Below, piece by piece: positions 10,801 through 21,447 of a stretch of 64,000 bases of DNA (position 1 is its first letter; each line of letters starts with the position of its first letter). The stretch comes from Plantago ovata (taxonomy: Eukaryota > Streptophyta > Magnoliopsida > Lamiales > Plantaginaceae). The stretch covers positions 122,299,462-122,363,461 of the forward strand of contig CM051455.1 in assembly GCA_028274465.1 (NCBI GenBank), read 5' to 3'. The notes beneath the pieces were generated by a model. The model was not told the origin of the DNA. It worked only from the letters and a program-made list of their open reading frames with translations, and made no database searches. The position numbers and the translations under genes were made by a program.

Positions 10801-12208
10801 TGCATCACCCCTTGAGAAGATGTTTACACTGAACCTATGCCTAGCATTAGGAAATAACTCCTCCACTGCCTTGATAAGGCCTTTTTGCTTGTCTGACATG
10901 ATTGTAATGGCACTTGAATCAACAATATTCAAGTTAGGAGACTCGCATGAACCATCCCCATGTCTCACAGTAAGTAGAACTCCCTCATGAGGTTCTTTCA
11001 AGTGGCAACAATCAATTCCTATAAGAGGTCTGGAACCTAGCATATATCCTTCATTCAGGGCCTTGTAACATACATAGAAGCTTCTAAACTCATTGGTAGC
11101 CTTATCAACATCACATATAATAGTGGAGCCTGGATTCATCTTCCTCAATTCCTCAGCATAGTCCCACAACATGCCATATTGAGCAGCATGATCACCTTCA
11201 AGTATAGCTAGAGCTTTCATCCTAGCTCTATATCCCTGCCATTCAGATATTTCTAGACCATCCTCATTTTGCACCTCAATGATAAACCCTTGGATAGATC
11301 TTTCAGTATCTGCCTTAAACTTTGCTAAGTACCTATGAGCCAAGAATGTTCTATTAGCATTTCCCACATTCATGGTCATACCACAACTATGTTCATCTTC
11401 ATATGTATAGATACTGAATTCATGTCCATCCTTCAAAGCATGTGCCCTCAGTTTCCACTCACATTCATCTGACTCTTTGCACCTAGCCCACAACCTTGTC
11501 TTGTCATTCTTCTCAACCATAAGAGTTCTATAGGTTCTAACAGCATGAGCATCAATGCATTTCTTCAACTCATCCTTTGTTTCAAATGACATGCCCAATG
11601 CAAACTTAGGCTCATAGGTATGCTGTGATTTGTGAACTAGGCTCACAGGTTTGTTCTTGCCCCTAACACCTCCTTCATCATCAGAATCAAGATCAGAATC
11701 ATATTCATCTGAGCTTTCTTTCACCACACCCGACTCACTAGCATGACCATCATCATCCTCTTCTTCAACCACCTTCTCTTTGCCCTTGCCACTAGCAGCA
11801 TGCTTCCCTTTCCAGTTGCTATAAGCCTGATTTCCTCTCCATTTACTACCACCACAAGCCTGCTTCTTCCTTTACCACTCATATTATCCCTTTCTTTTCC
11901 ATTCCATGTCCCAAACATATCATTCATTATAGTCCCCTCAATGAAGAACCCTGCCTCTCTATTAGAGTTTAAAGCTTCACAACACTTCAATAAAACCACA
12001 CTTCTTGTAAATGAAAAACTTCCTTACAGGCCCAATCTTGCAAGTATCAGCTATTTCATTGAGCTTGTCCATGCACAACTCTTCACATAGCACATTTAAT
12101 AAGCTTCCCCTGGACATACTTGTGTTGCTTTGTCACAGAACAAGTAATAAACCTCCCTCCATAATGCACAGCACAAGTGAGATCACTTGAATTATCATCC
12201 GACCTATA
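7831..12208 (-). pseudogene. MuDR-type (MURA) transposase gene of MULE 1, decayed
   Basis: The main exon (11772 down to about 10175, 500+ residues) has an acidic N-terminal part, a MuDR DNA-binding domain (residues 55-130, with MSFETKDELKKCIDAH, CEWKLRA, DEHSCG), and a DDE core with D254 in LIGIDCCHL, D294 in IMSDKQKGL and E387 in NNNCESYN. Only 40 residues separate the two Asp. MULE transposases have clearly more, so part of the core is lost. The SWIM finger has C478, C480 and C490, but Asn stands where the final His should be. A frameshift near 10175 separates it from the tail with a zinc knuckle (CSYCKEGGHNINHC, 9905-10177). Three further exons follow the solo LTR: 8691-8461, 8375-8286 and 8206-7831, with GT/AG borders. 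Upstream, about 12208-11999 holds traces of a PB1-like N-terminal domain (HYGGRFI, MDKLNEIADTCKIGPV) in shifted frames. Confidence 0.88.
8692..9907 (-). repeat. solo LTR of a gag-only (TR-GAG-like) family inside the MULE transposase gene
   Basis: The ends are TGATGA and TCATCA, flanked by an exact 5-bp duplication CATTG (8687-8691 and 9908-9912). It is closely similar over its length to the LTR at 26026-27196, which has a gag-like gene and primer-binding site attached, and this fixes its orientation as minus. No internal region is present here. A GC-rich palindrome block lies at about 9483-9563. The insertion separates the zinc-knuckle exon of the transposase from its last exons. Confidence 0.92.
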
Positions 12209-12660
12209 AAAATACCACTTTTATGACCAATGACACAGTAGCATATATGTAACAGTAATATGCAGTATTATATGCACAAATCTACACTATATAATAACAA
12301 CCATGTTACAGAATCTCATAAAAAAACAGAGTCAAATATAAATTACAACATTATAATATCATAGTTTCACACAACACAAGCATTATTATATGCAGATTTC
12401 ACACAAAACGAGCATTATTATTTGTTAATACACTAACCATATGGTGGAGGCGGCATGAACAGCTCGTCCCCTGCTCTTGTTGACTTGTTTTTCTTCACAA
12501 AATTCGAGCAATAAATGTCCAGAATCAATGTCGGAAATCTTTTGTGGAGAAGAGCCCGTAGAGTAAATGTGGTGACGGTAGGAGTAAATGTGGATAAGGA
12601 ATGTTTTTTACTTAGGGTTAATGTGAGTAAAGTGAATTGGAGGGAAAATGGGATTTATTT

Positions 12661-12676
12661 CCCCCCCCCCCCCCCC
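12661..12676 (+). repeat. poly-C run
   Basis: A run of about 16 C lies in the subterminal region of MULE 1. Its length is a likely place for sequencing error. Confidence 0.8.
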
Positions 12677-12841
12677 AATATCATCTACTGTTTCCCTAAT
12701 CCAACAGTGAAGCTGACATATGGACCGATGTGGCATGCTGGTGGTGACTGTGTTGCGCGCTCCAGGAGTAAACGGTCGAACTAGGCGGCTTATACGGTGT
12801 TTTGTACGAAAAAAGGACTGAATTCGCCGGAGCGGGGAAAA

Positions 12842-12897
12842 AGGGGACCAAAAACGCAGAGGACCTCCACTTAGGGGACCAATTCTTTAATTAACCC
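12842..12897 (-). repeat. right terminal inverted repeat of MULE 1
   Basis: This is the inverse copy of the left end, with about six mismatches in 56 bp. It ends at CCC (12895-12897), followed by the target duplication GAGCTGACTC. Confidence 0.93.
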
Positions 12898-12907
12898 GAG
12901 CTGACTC

Positions 12908-13198
12908 TGTTCTACTAATGCATCCAGAGTAGCTTCACAATTATAATAGTAATAGAAATCCTGTATCCCACAGACTGACAGCAGCAAGTAAGAACTAAAA
13001 AATACGAAAACTCTTAAATTTCACTAGAAATGGAATCAACTCTGCCCAGTTCATAACAGGAAATCTACCAAAACAAAGTTGAGTTCGTACCAACAATATC
13101 AACGAAATGTAAATGTCCACAGACTTTACACATTTCAAAGTCCGTAAAATAGACAAAATGCCAAAACTCTCTTGTTATAGAAGGAAATATTAAGTAAA
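12908..13198. other. no gene seen; probable 3' flank of the F-box pseudogene
   Basis: This is AT-rich host DNA between MULE 1 and the end of the F-box/LRR remnant. No frame or repeat structure stands out. Confidence 0.5.
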
Positions 13199-14213
13199 TT
13201 AACATAGGACCATCTTCATTATAACTACCATGGAATTGAAGCTAGCTAGCCAGTTGGTACATGATCTAAAGGCTCCCCATTTCAATCGGAAGCGAATTTC
13301 TTCTTTCTCACATTTGATAATCCGTTCACGTTTGTAATCAAATTTAAATTCTACATTCTCACATTCCAAAACCAGATCGACATCTTCAACAAATTTTGAC
13401 AATGGAGTAGACTACCACTGGTTTCCTTGTAACATTTCCAAATCAATTTCCTCCGGATCATACATTAGCAGGCTCTCCATCTTATTCAAGCACTTTGCAT
13501 AGTTTGCAATGTTCTGATTGATCAGAAATAGCTCATGAAGATGTTTTGCGCAGCTATAGCCATATGAATCGAGATGCCTTATACTAATGAAGGTTGGGCG
13601 GCAACACCGAAACAAAGCACACAGAAAATCATGAGTTACATGTCTTGAAATACCGTCCTCGTCCTTGTTGCTGATCTTTAAATTCTCCACCTCTACTGGT
13701 GCAGGTAAACATGGAAGATCTTTCACCCATATAAGTTGCTTTTCCTTGAAATTAATATTGATAGATATCCTTGATAGGCTCAACTCTTTCAGAAACTCTC
13801 TCAACTTAATGAACAAAAAACTTTTAACAACTGGAAGCGAGCACGATAACTTCACTTTAGACTCGCATTCCGGATGTAGTTTAGAAATATCACGAAGGGT
13901 AATGATCACATGTCTCAAATACAAACTTACGAATATTTGGAACATCAAATTCTAATTTCTGCAGTTCCTTGTCATGACACAACTGGATGTACTCAAGCGA
14001 ATGGCTTGAAATATGTATACCACTTCCAAAGCCAGTGCAGTTGTCAAGAGTCAAATCCTTGAGACTAGGAAATCTAGACGAGAAGTTACTGAAAAACTCA
14101 TCGTAGACAACAAATTTTGTTAAGCGCACATAATGTAACTTGTGAAACTCAGGCACATTAATGTATCCAAATGATACTTTACCAGGAGGATAGAAGTGTT
14201 GAACGCGAATAGC
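13199..14213 (-). pseudogene. C-terminal part of an F-box/LRR (FBD-like) protein gene
   Basis: On the minus strand, homology starts at the LTR junction with AIRVQHFYPPGKVSF and continues with LRR-like units (HKLHYVRLTKF, FPSLKDLTLDNCTGFG, SLEYIQL, LQKLEFDVPNIRKFVFE). This is the pattern of plant F-box/LRR proteins that serve as SCF ubiquitin-ligase adaptors. A frameshift near 13900-13945 leads into KVKLSCSLPVV, LSRISININF and KMESLLMYDPEEIDLEML. An in-frame TAG (13412-13414) interrupts the last segment (FVEDVDLVLEC, EEIRFRLKWG). The F-box itself is absent, because an LTR of the gag-only family starts at 14214 in mid-gene. The family call rests on style and repeat pattern, without the F-box in hand. 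Confidence 0.75.
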
Positions 14214-15372
14214 TGATGAACGAGACTGTCAAATTCGAACAATCAAATAAATTTGTTTGAAAGCCAAAGGGCAACTCACAACTACACAAAACACGTAGTG
14301 CAGAGGTAAGATGACCTTGAGTGTCGATCTCTAGGGACTTAACTAGCTTTAACTAAATAACTACTATATAAATTCAGAAAACAAATTTAACTTAGCTTGA
14401 CTTAACAATATATGATGAGAGCTTGTGATAGTATGCTCATTCTAAGCATCGGGTTCTAATTATGCATGAAAGTGCAACTCGTACTGCTTTAAATGTAATT
14501 CGAATTAACAAATACCAAAAGACAAATTTGTAGACGTGTATTTTGAAAGCTTCCTATCTATACTAATACTTGGCTAAGGTTGTTAGGCTTAGTTCAAGCA
14601 GTACTTGATAATTATAATTATTGAATCGATGATCTTGAATTGTCCTAGTGTTTCTAACACTTTCATACGAAGATATTGGCTTAGTCGGATCAAAGAATCG
14701 AATTAAAACAATTATACAAGTAAAAGACTCAAAAACTCAGTCATGCACAATATGAACCCTAGCTACGAATTTACATACTATCACCAACTAGAAACTTAGC
14801 TACTCATATCAAAATCGAAATCAACACAAGCAATCATAGATGAAAACATAATTCAATTGAAAGATAGAGTATGAAAAAGGTGAGATACAAAGTTACCACC
14901 GAGGGTTGTCAATCTCCGGTGAATTGTTAAACTCACAAGTTTCTAGCAAGGTGAGATCAAAAGATGTCCGAATCTCTACCTTGGTGCTCCAAATTGCTAA
15001 GATAAAGTAGTTCTAAGATAAAAAATACCCAGAACAAGCTCTAGGGTTTATGTCTGTAAAATTATGATCTCAGATCTGAAAATTCGCAACTTTACAATTA
15101 TATATATTTGTCTGTCGGAACCTCCCAGTCCCAGGCGAACCGCCTGGCACACCAGGCGGACCGCCTGGTGTGCCAGGCGGTTCGCCTGGCACGGGCAGGG
15201 AGTTGCCCGTGCTCTTCTTCCTCCAAGTCTTCGATTTTTGGCCTTGGGCACGATTTTGAGCACCGAAACTTGGTCTTTTGGCCTGCAAACTAGTCCCGGT
15301 ACTCCTTGACACACCACGGGTGATCTCGTTGCACCAAAACTGCAATGTTTTTCCATGATTCATATCCAAAAG
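14214..15372 (-). repeat. diverged LTR of the gag-only family, incomplete
   Basis: It begins TGATGAACGAG and follows the LTR at 26026-27196 through most of its length (for example ctcgagtgtcgatctct-like and aaccctagct phrases). It is clearly more diverged than the other two copies. Its far end is missing where the Angela-like copia LTR begins. A GC-rich palindrome block is at 15127-15212. It interrupts the F-box pseudogene. No partner LTR can be assigned with confidence. Confidence 0.8.
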
Positions 15373-16192
15373 TGAGATTTTTTATAGTGTATATGTCCTA
15401 GAGACAGTCCTTATTAAGGGCATGCAGCCCTTATAGAGGACATATATGTACTATTACACATGTCAACGTAATATAATATATGTTTGTTGTTTTACTATTG
15501 AGTTTCGCTTTCATATTTATATTACACCAGGCATGCAGCATGTCATATCTCTATTTCTGTTTGTATTGATATTAAACATGTCCCCTCGGATAGATGACGG
15601 ATCACACAGATAGTGAGAGCTATGTGAGATATCATCTATCCCAAACTCTTCCTAGTCAAGGTTAATCTCGGATGTGGGGGTCTGAATGAACCAGCTGAGA
15701 CTAGTATGCGTGGAGGTTATACTTGTTGGAGAAAGTGTGAGCCGATCCCACGGTCACGGAACGGATTGTTGGACAATCAAGAAACGTTCCCATAATTGCG
15801 CATAGTTGTTCGATGGATGATTACCTAACAATGGAAGTACCCACCGGACACTCCCATCGATGTGTACTCTACACCGAAGTGTCTATGGGAACCGGTAAGT
15901 TGTCGAAGTGATGCCAGTCGTCCTTTGGACTTACAGGACTTTATCATCATATTTGTTGCCCCATATCCTTGGTGGACCCGTCGATGTTAGCTCTGAATAA
16001 GCAGTTGACCTAAGACACGACCCAGGATTATGGCTACATACAAATGGAGATGATAAGTGTTTCTGTGAAGGATTCATCTCTCATGTGTAGCACAAGAGAG
16101 TACTGCTCATAGTCTTCATAGTTGTGTTGGTAAAGTCACTGGCCAGTGCATCGATATATTATGATGGTCATAAGTATATCTTCATAACCAAG
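15373..16192 (+). repeat. 5' portion of an Angela-like LTR
   Basis: It carries the same sequence as 21367-22090, including cctcggatagatga, ccgatcccacgg and tggtggacccgtcg. It stops at the Sirevirus LTR fragment. The remaining 1.1 kb of LTR is not seen before the gag region and may be lost or hidden in the gap. Confidence 0.8.
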
Positions 16193-17240
16193 TGTTGGTC
16201 CCTTTAAACAACAAGAAAAGACTAGAGGGGGGGGAGGTGAATAGTCTTTTCAAACTTTTATCGTTTAAAACTTTCTCAGCAAGTACTTATTACTTTTCAG
16301 TAATGAGGTTGCTGATACTTAACTTTCTCAGCAAGCGTAAGTTACTTTACAGTAGCTTGGTTTGCTGATACTTAAAACCAGAGAGCGGAAGTCTTTGAAA
16401 CGATAAGTGCTTTTTCAGCAAGTAAAGAGTTTCAGCAAGTGATGTGAGTGACTGTGTACAAACAGATATAATTTGCTGAAAGCTAAATGCAGTAAGTAAA
16501 TCACACAAACACTTTTAGAGTGGTATCTGAGAGTGGCGTAATCTCCCAACTAATCCACTTTGTCCTTTCTAGGACTGAATTCACTAAGATATGATTGAGG
16601 TTCCTTACAATCTCCTATCTAAAGCGATTCAACAGAAACCAAAGCACACTTGCTTTGTCTCCAACCTAAACTAGAGAACTCAACCTTGTTCTCCACCAAA
16701 CTTGGTACTTTTAATCAACAAAACTTTGCTCGATTAAGTTCCCCCTGAATATCACGCCTGAAAGGGTGTATTTTCAGTTAGAGAGTTTTGGGTTGAGATA
16801 ACTTAATTATAACTTATTCAGTTACAACAAGTAATCTAAGAAACACAACTTGGAATACTTTGCAGTAAACAAGTTTGATTGTTTCTGGTGTCAAGACTTG
16901 TTCTTGTTCGAAAGAAAGAACACTTAACTAATTTCTTAGTCGAGTTTGTTCTGCTTCTTCACAAGTGGCTTTTTCAAGTTTTAAGTCTTGGAACGGATCA
17001 ATGGCAGTAAGAGTGTTTGAAGGTTTGTGAATTTTAAGCACAAGTGAGAGTTTGATCACGTTGTTGACACACTTCAACTCTTTGCCGGATGACCTCTATT
17101 TATAGTGCAAGTAAGGAGCCGTTTGAATTTCAAATCCTAAGGCTTTTGTTCCTTAACATGTCACTATCTTGCTTTTGTACTTTCAGCAGCAACCTTTGTT
17201 TGTCTTCTAGTCTTCATGTCCTTCGTGTGTAAGCTGTGCA
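16193..17240 (-). repeat. Sirevirus LTR fragment, cut by the gap
   Basis: It starts TGTTGGTCCCTTTAAACAAC, the inverse of the LTR end seen at 43137 and 58688. It follows the 33952-35464 LTR for about 1.05 kb until the run of N. The sequence to its left is copia LTR, so this end is an outer element end: either a 3' LTR or a solo LTR. Confidence 0.88.
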
Positions 17241-17340
17241 NNNNNNNNNNNNNNNNNNNNNNNNNNNNNNNNNNNNNNNNNNNNNNNNNNNNNNNNNNNN
17301 NNNNNNNNNNNNNNNNNNNNNNNNNNNNNNNNNNNNNNNN
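17241..17340. other. assembly gap (100 N)
   Basis: Exactly 100 N, the conventional placeholder for a gap of unknown size. The Sirevirus LTR on its left does not resume on its right. Confidence 0.98.
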
Positions 17341-17900
17341 CGCGTTTAGAACTAGGAATGGATAGGCGGGCCAGTCTGGAATCATCCTAAATGAGGAAGC
17401 TTCTGAAATGTTCTGGAAAAGAGTCTAACTTTCAGCTTGAGGGCTTTCTTCCGACTTTGATTGTCTAGGATTTCCGATCGAGCTGCTGGGTCCCAAGAAA
17501 CGATCTTCATAGAAATATTTCTGGGGTCCGCACCGAGACCATGGACAAGGAAGCTCTTTATCCATTTTGGCATCCATTACGTGTAGACCGCTCATGCATG
17601 ATGGGTAGGCGGCGCCCTTATTTGTTTGTAGATGACTGATAACAACCCTCAAGCTACAAGCCCCAACCAATATAAGTGCAGAAATATGTATACGTATGTT
17701 TTCTGAGATGCTTTCCATGGGGTGCTTTAATTCTGAACTTTCATTGCGTTTCCCTGTATTGGCGACCTCGTCTTGCAGACTCGCAGTGATCGTCATATTA
17801 GAGTAAGCCTATGGTTATAACTTACTGCATATTGTATCTAGCGACCTCGATAGGTACAATATGTAGAGCATCGGGTTAAATTAGATTTAACACCCAAGAG
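17341..17900. other. unidentified block right of the gap
   Basis: The composition is more even than in the AT-rich neighbours. The longest frame is on the minus strand (17425-17796, 123 codons) and resembles nothing I recognise. It does not match the copia LTR or leader. It could be a captured host or organelle fragment, or a misjoined contig end. Two short inverted repeats, tacaatatg/catattgta, lie near 17826-17862. Confidence 0.4.
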
Positions 17901-18127
17901 TTACGTGACGCAATTGGATAGTCCTACCGGTCATATTATGCTATGCGACCAGCCCCCGTTGGAGTATAGCATAATATGGATTTGGATCTTGGACACTACG
18001 GCAACTTGTTGGACATTACCCGTATGTTTGTTTTGGGGGCAATCATATATGAAAATGGTGGAAGCTAAACAGCTAAAGGACCCTGTTGTTTAGTTATGTT
18101 AACTGTGTATTTAGAGTATTTCAATAG

Positions 18128-21100
18128 TTGATTTATTATTTTCGTTCTATATTATTTCTCCTTAGGAAAATGGCTATACCGTCCTCCGAGCTCATTGCCA
18201 ACTTGGAGTTGCAAAAGCTAACAGGACCAAACTACGTGGATTGGGTCCATGAGGTACGAAAGGTGCTACTGCACAACGAGGTTGAGTATGTGTTAGACGA
18301 ACCTATCCCTCCACCTCCCACTGAATTCACTACGACAACTTATGATTGCTATTATGAAATGTCAGTGGAAAAGGCCGAGTTTGTAAAGAATTTGTTGCTG
18401 AATGCAATGTCTGACAATATGGTTGGACCATGTCGAGATAAGGAACCATATGAGATTGTGAGATATCTCTCCTCATTCTTGGATACTCCAAGGATGTGTG
18501 AAGGGTTCGAAGCTATCAAGATCATGCTTTTCCAAAAATTTGGGACAGAAGAGCTGTCGCCTGAACAAGTCAAGTCATTGATTGATTTTCTCTTTCAACT
18601 TGTTGGATATGGCTTGGAGCTAGAAGCTAAGGCTTCCATTATCTTGATCGTGCAAAGATTGTTGCAATCTATTCAGAATCCCAATGTCGGGGTAGCAACA
18701 GAGTCGATTGCTGAGAGACCTATTGCCAACGAATTTCTAAGGGTCAATCGTAGACCCAAGAGGAACAAGGGTGGCGAGAATGCTCGCAATCGTAAGATGG
18801 CTAAGTTTCGACTTAGGATAGAGATTTCTCTATTGCAAACTCAAGGGCCATTGGAAGAAAGATTGCCCTAAACTAAGGGCAGATCAAGCTAAGAAGTCGT
18901 CGGCTTCTAGCTCAGGTATGTTTGTTATTGAAATGAACATGACTACTTTTGACTCCAATGGTTGGGTATTAGATAAATCTTGTGGCTCACACATTTGTAA
19001 TAATGTGCAGGGGCTAATTGAACACAGGCTAGTCAAGCAAGGTGATATCGACTTGCATGTTGGGAACGGCAATCCAGTTGAAGCCAAACGCGTTGGACGC
19101 TGCAAGATAGATTTACCTTCAGGACAATGTTTAGAACTTGATAACGTTTATTTTGTTCCATCCATTGCCAGAAATATTATTTCCATTCCATTGTTGGACA
19201 ATTTGGGTTTTTTCCTATCGATTTGCTAATAATACTTGTTATTTTTCGTTAAATGACCAGTATTATGGAAAAGCTCGCTTAGTGAATGGTTTATATATTT
19301 TGCAAAGTAGTCTACCTTTATTTCAAATACATAACAAACAACCGTCTTCAAGTAGGAAGAATTAATCCATCTTATCTATGACATTGTCGGCTAGGCTATA
19401 TCAATGAAACACGGATTCAAAGACTAAGGAAGTTGGACTACTTAGAACCATTTGATTTTGAATCATATGGTACATGTGAATCATGTGTTAAGGGTAAGAT
19501 GACGAACAAACCTTTTGTTGGACAAGGTGTTCGTGCCACTCGCTGCTTAGAGCTCATACATATCGATGTATGTGGACCTTTTAAAGTCCTTGCGCATGGG
19601 GGTTATCCTTACTTCTTTACCTTTACTGACGATTTCTCAAGTTATGGATATATTTATCTTATGAAGAATAAATCTGAGACCTTTGGGAAATTCAAGGAGT
19701 TTAGGAATGAGGTCGAGAATGAATTGAACCTAAGAATAGTCACTCTTCGATCAGATCGAGGAGGTGAATACCTTAGTGAAGAATTTATCGACTACTTGAA
19801 GGAGAATGGAATTCAATCGCAATGGACCCTTCCTGGAACACCACAATTAAATGGTGTGTCTAAGAGAAGGAATCGAACCCTGTTAGATGTGGTGAGATCA
19901 ATGATTGGATTCTCGACTCTTCCTAAATATCTATGGGGATATGCGCTACAAACTGCAATCTACATTCTGAACCGCGTACCATCTAAATCAGTGGAGAAAA
20001 CTCCTTATGAGTTATGGAAAGGAAAGAAGCCCTCACTGGGCTATCTTAGACCTTGGGGCTGTCCTGCGATAGTCAAATTGTTGCTCACTGATAAGTTAGA
20101 TGCCAAGGGTGTCAAAGTATATTTCATAGGCTATCCTCGTCAGACGAGAGGCTATGAATTCTATCATGCTGAAGATCACAAGGTGATAGTATCAAGAAAC
20201 GTCAATTTTTTAGAAGCAGAATACCTCGAAGAAGAGAGGTTAGATGACATGATAGAACTTGAAGAAATTCAAGACTTTGACACGCGCGAACATGAGTTCT
20301 CTAAATCTTCTGATTTGGACTCAAGTTCAGTGGGAGCTTTCGAAGCAGACAAGGGTAATGATATGACACTTGATAGGCATGTCATAGTCAGTGGGAGTCA
20401 TGTGATTAGATCGACAGTTGAAACCGCACCAATAGAACCCGTTGTCAATCAACATGTGCAACGAGTTGCACAAGAGCAGCCTCCCGCTAGGGAACGGGGT
20501 CGCAGCACGCGACCGTCTGTATCAGTACCCACTGATAATGTTCGTGTTACACGAAGTCAGAAAAGGAAAGCACTAGAAACGCCGACCGAAGCACCAGTCG
20601 AGCTCCGTAGGTCGAAGAAGTTCCCAAAAGGACCTCAGAAGCAAAGCGTCATGATAGAAGACATCGGTGAACTTGATGTTGGCTTATCAGATCGGGAAGA
20701 TCCCGAGACCTACAAAGAGGCAATAAATGATATTGACTCAGACAAATGGAAAGAGGCCATGGAATTGGAAATGGACTCCATGTACCTGAACCAAGTTTGG
20801 AGCTTGGTAGACTTTTCCCCAAGGGGTTAGAGCTATTGGGTGCAAATGGGTCTTTAAACGAAAGACAGATGCCGAAGGCAAGGTACAAATGCACAAGCCT
20901 AGACTTGTGGCGAAAGGCTACACGCAAAGGTATGGCATCGATTACGATGAAACCTTTTCACCGGTAACAAAGTTGAAGTCCATTCGAATTCTACTTGCGA
21001 TAGCTGCCTACTATGATTATGAGATCTGGCAGATGGATGTAAAGACTGCCTTCCTCAATGGCAACCTTGAGGAAGAGGTCAATATGGTACAGCCGGAAGG

Positions 21101-21263
21101 TTTTATTAGTAAAACCAGGCCAACTGCTGTATGCAAATTACAGAGATCCATCTATGGTCTAAAGCAAGCATCTAGGAGCTGGAATATCCGCTTTGATGAA
21201 GCTGTCAAATCGTTTGACTTCGTCAGAAGCGTAGAAGATCCTTGTGTCTACACTAGGCATAGC
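18128..21263 (+). pseudogene. gag-pol region of the Angela-like element, broken
   Basis: The gag-like part (about 18170-18870) starts MAIPSSELIANLELQKLTG and has NYVDWVHEVRKVLL. The integrase part (about 19430-20250) has a GAG-pre-integrase style lead (CESCVKGKM), then the catalytic region with [49 protein letters not shown] and [10 protein letters not shown]. The polymerase part (about 20880-21260) has RLVAKGYTQRYGIDYDETF, WQMDVKTAFLNG and SIYGLKQASRSW. The YVDD active site and RNase H are not present. Several breaks are visible, so no complete polyprotein is possible from this copy. Confidence 0.85.
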
Positions 21264-21447
21264 GATATGACATGATGTATGCCTGGTGTAATATAAATAT
21301 GAAAGCGATACTCAATAGTCAAACAACAAACATATATTATATTATGTTGACCTGTGTAATAGTACTTAATATAATATATGTTTGTTGTTTGACTATTGAG
21401 TATCGCTTTCATATTTATATTACACCAGGCATACATCATGTCATATC
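21264..21447. repeat. perfect inverted repeat, 81-bp arms and 22-bp loop
   Basis: Left arm 21264-21344 and right arm 21367-21447 are exact reverse complements when checked block by block. The loop is 21345-21366. The right arm is ordinary LTR sequence (compare 15460-15550). The left arm and loop are the inverse of the LTR 5' part, including the inverse of LTR bases near 15446-15465. The DNA therefore reads polymerase region, inverted LTR start, turn, forward LTR. Confidence 0.97.

Larger units (their letters stand above)
5070..12897. mobile_element. Mutator-like element 1 (MULE), 7.8 kb
   Basis: The element is bounded by 56-bp terminal inverted repeats (5070-5125 and 12842-12897, about 50 of 56 identical). 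It is flanked by a 10-bp target duplication with one mismatch: GAGCTGATTC at 5060-5069 and GAGCTGACTC at 12898-12907. Target duplications of 8-11 bp are the Mutator hallmark. It carries three gene units: a GRF zinc-finger gene (+), a small two-exon gene (-) and a MuDR-type transposase gene (-). All three show disabling changes, so this copy is not autonomous now. A solo LTR of the gag-only family is inserted in the transposase gene. Confidence 0.93.

Noticed and set aside
10017-12090. Plus-strand frames across the transposase region
   Set aside because: They are shadows of the minus-strand transposase, which has recognisable domains and catalytic residues.
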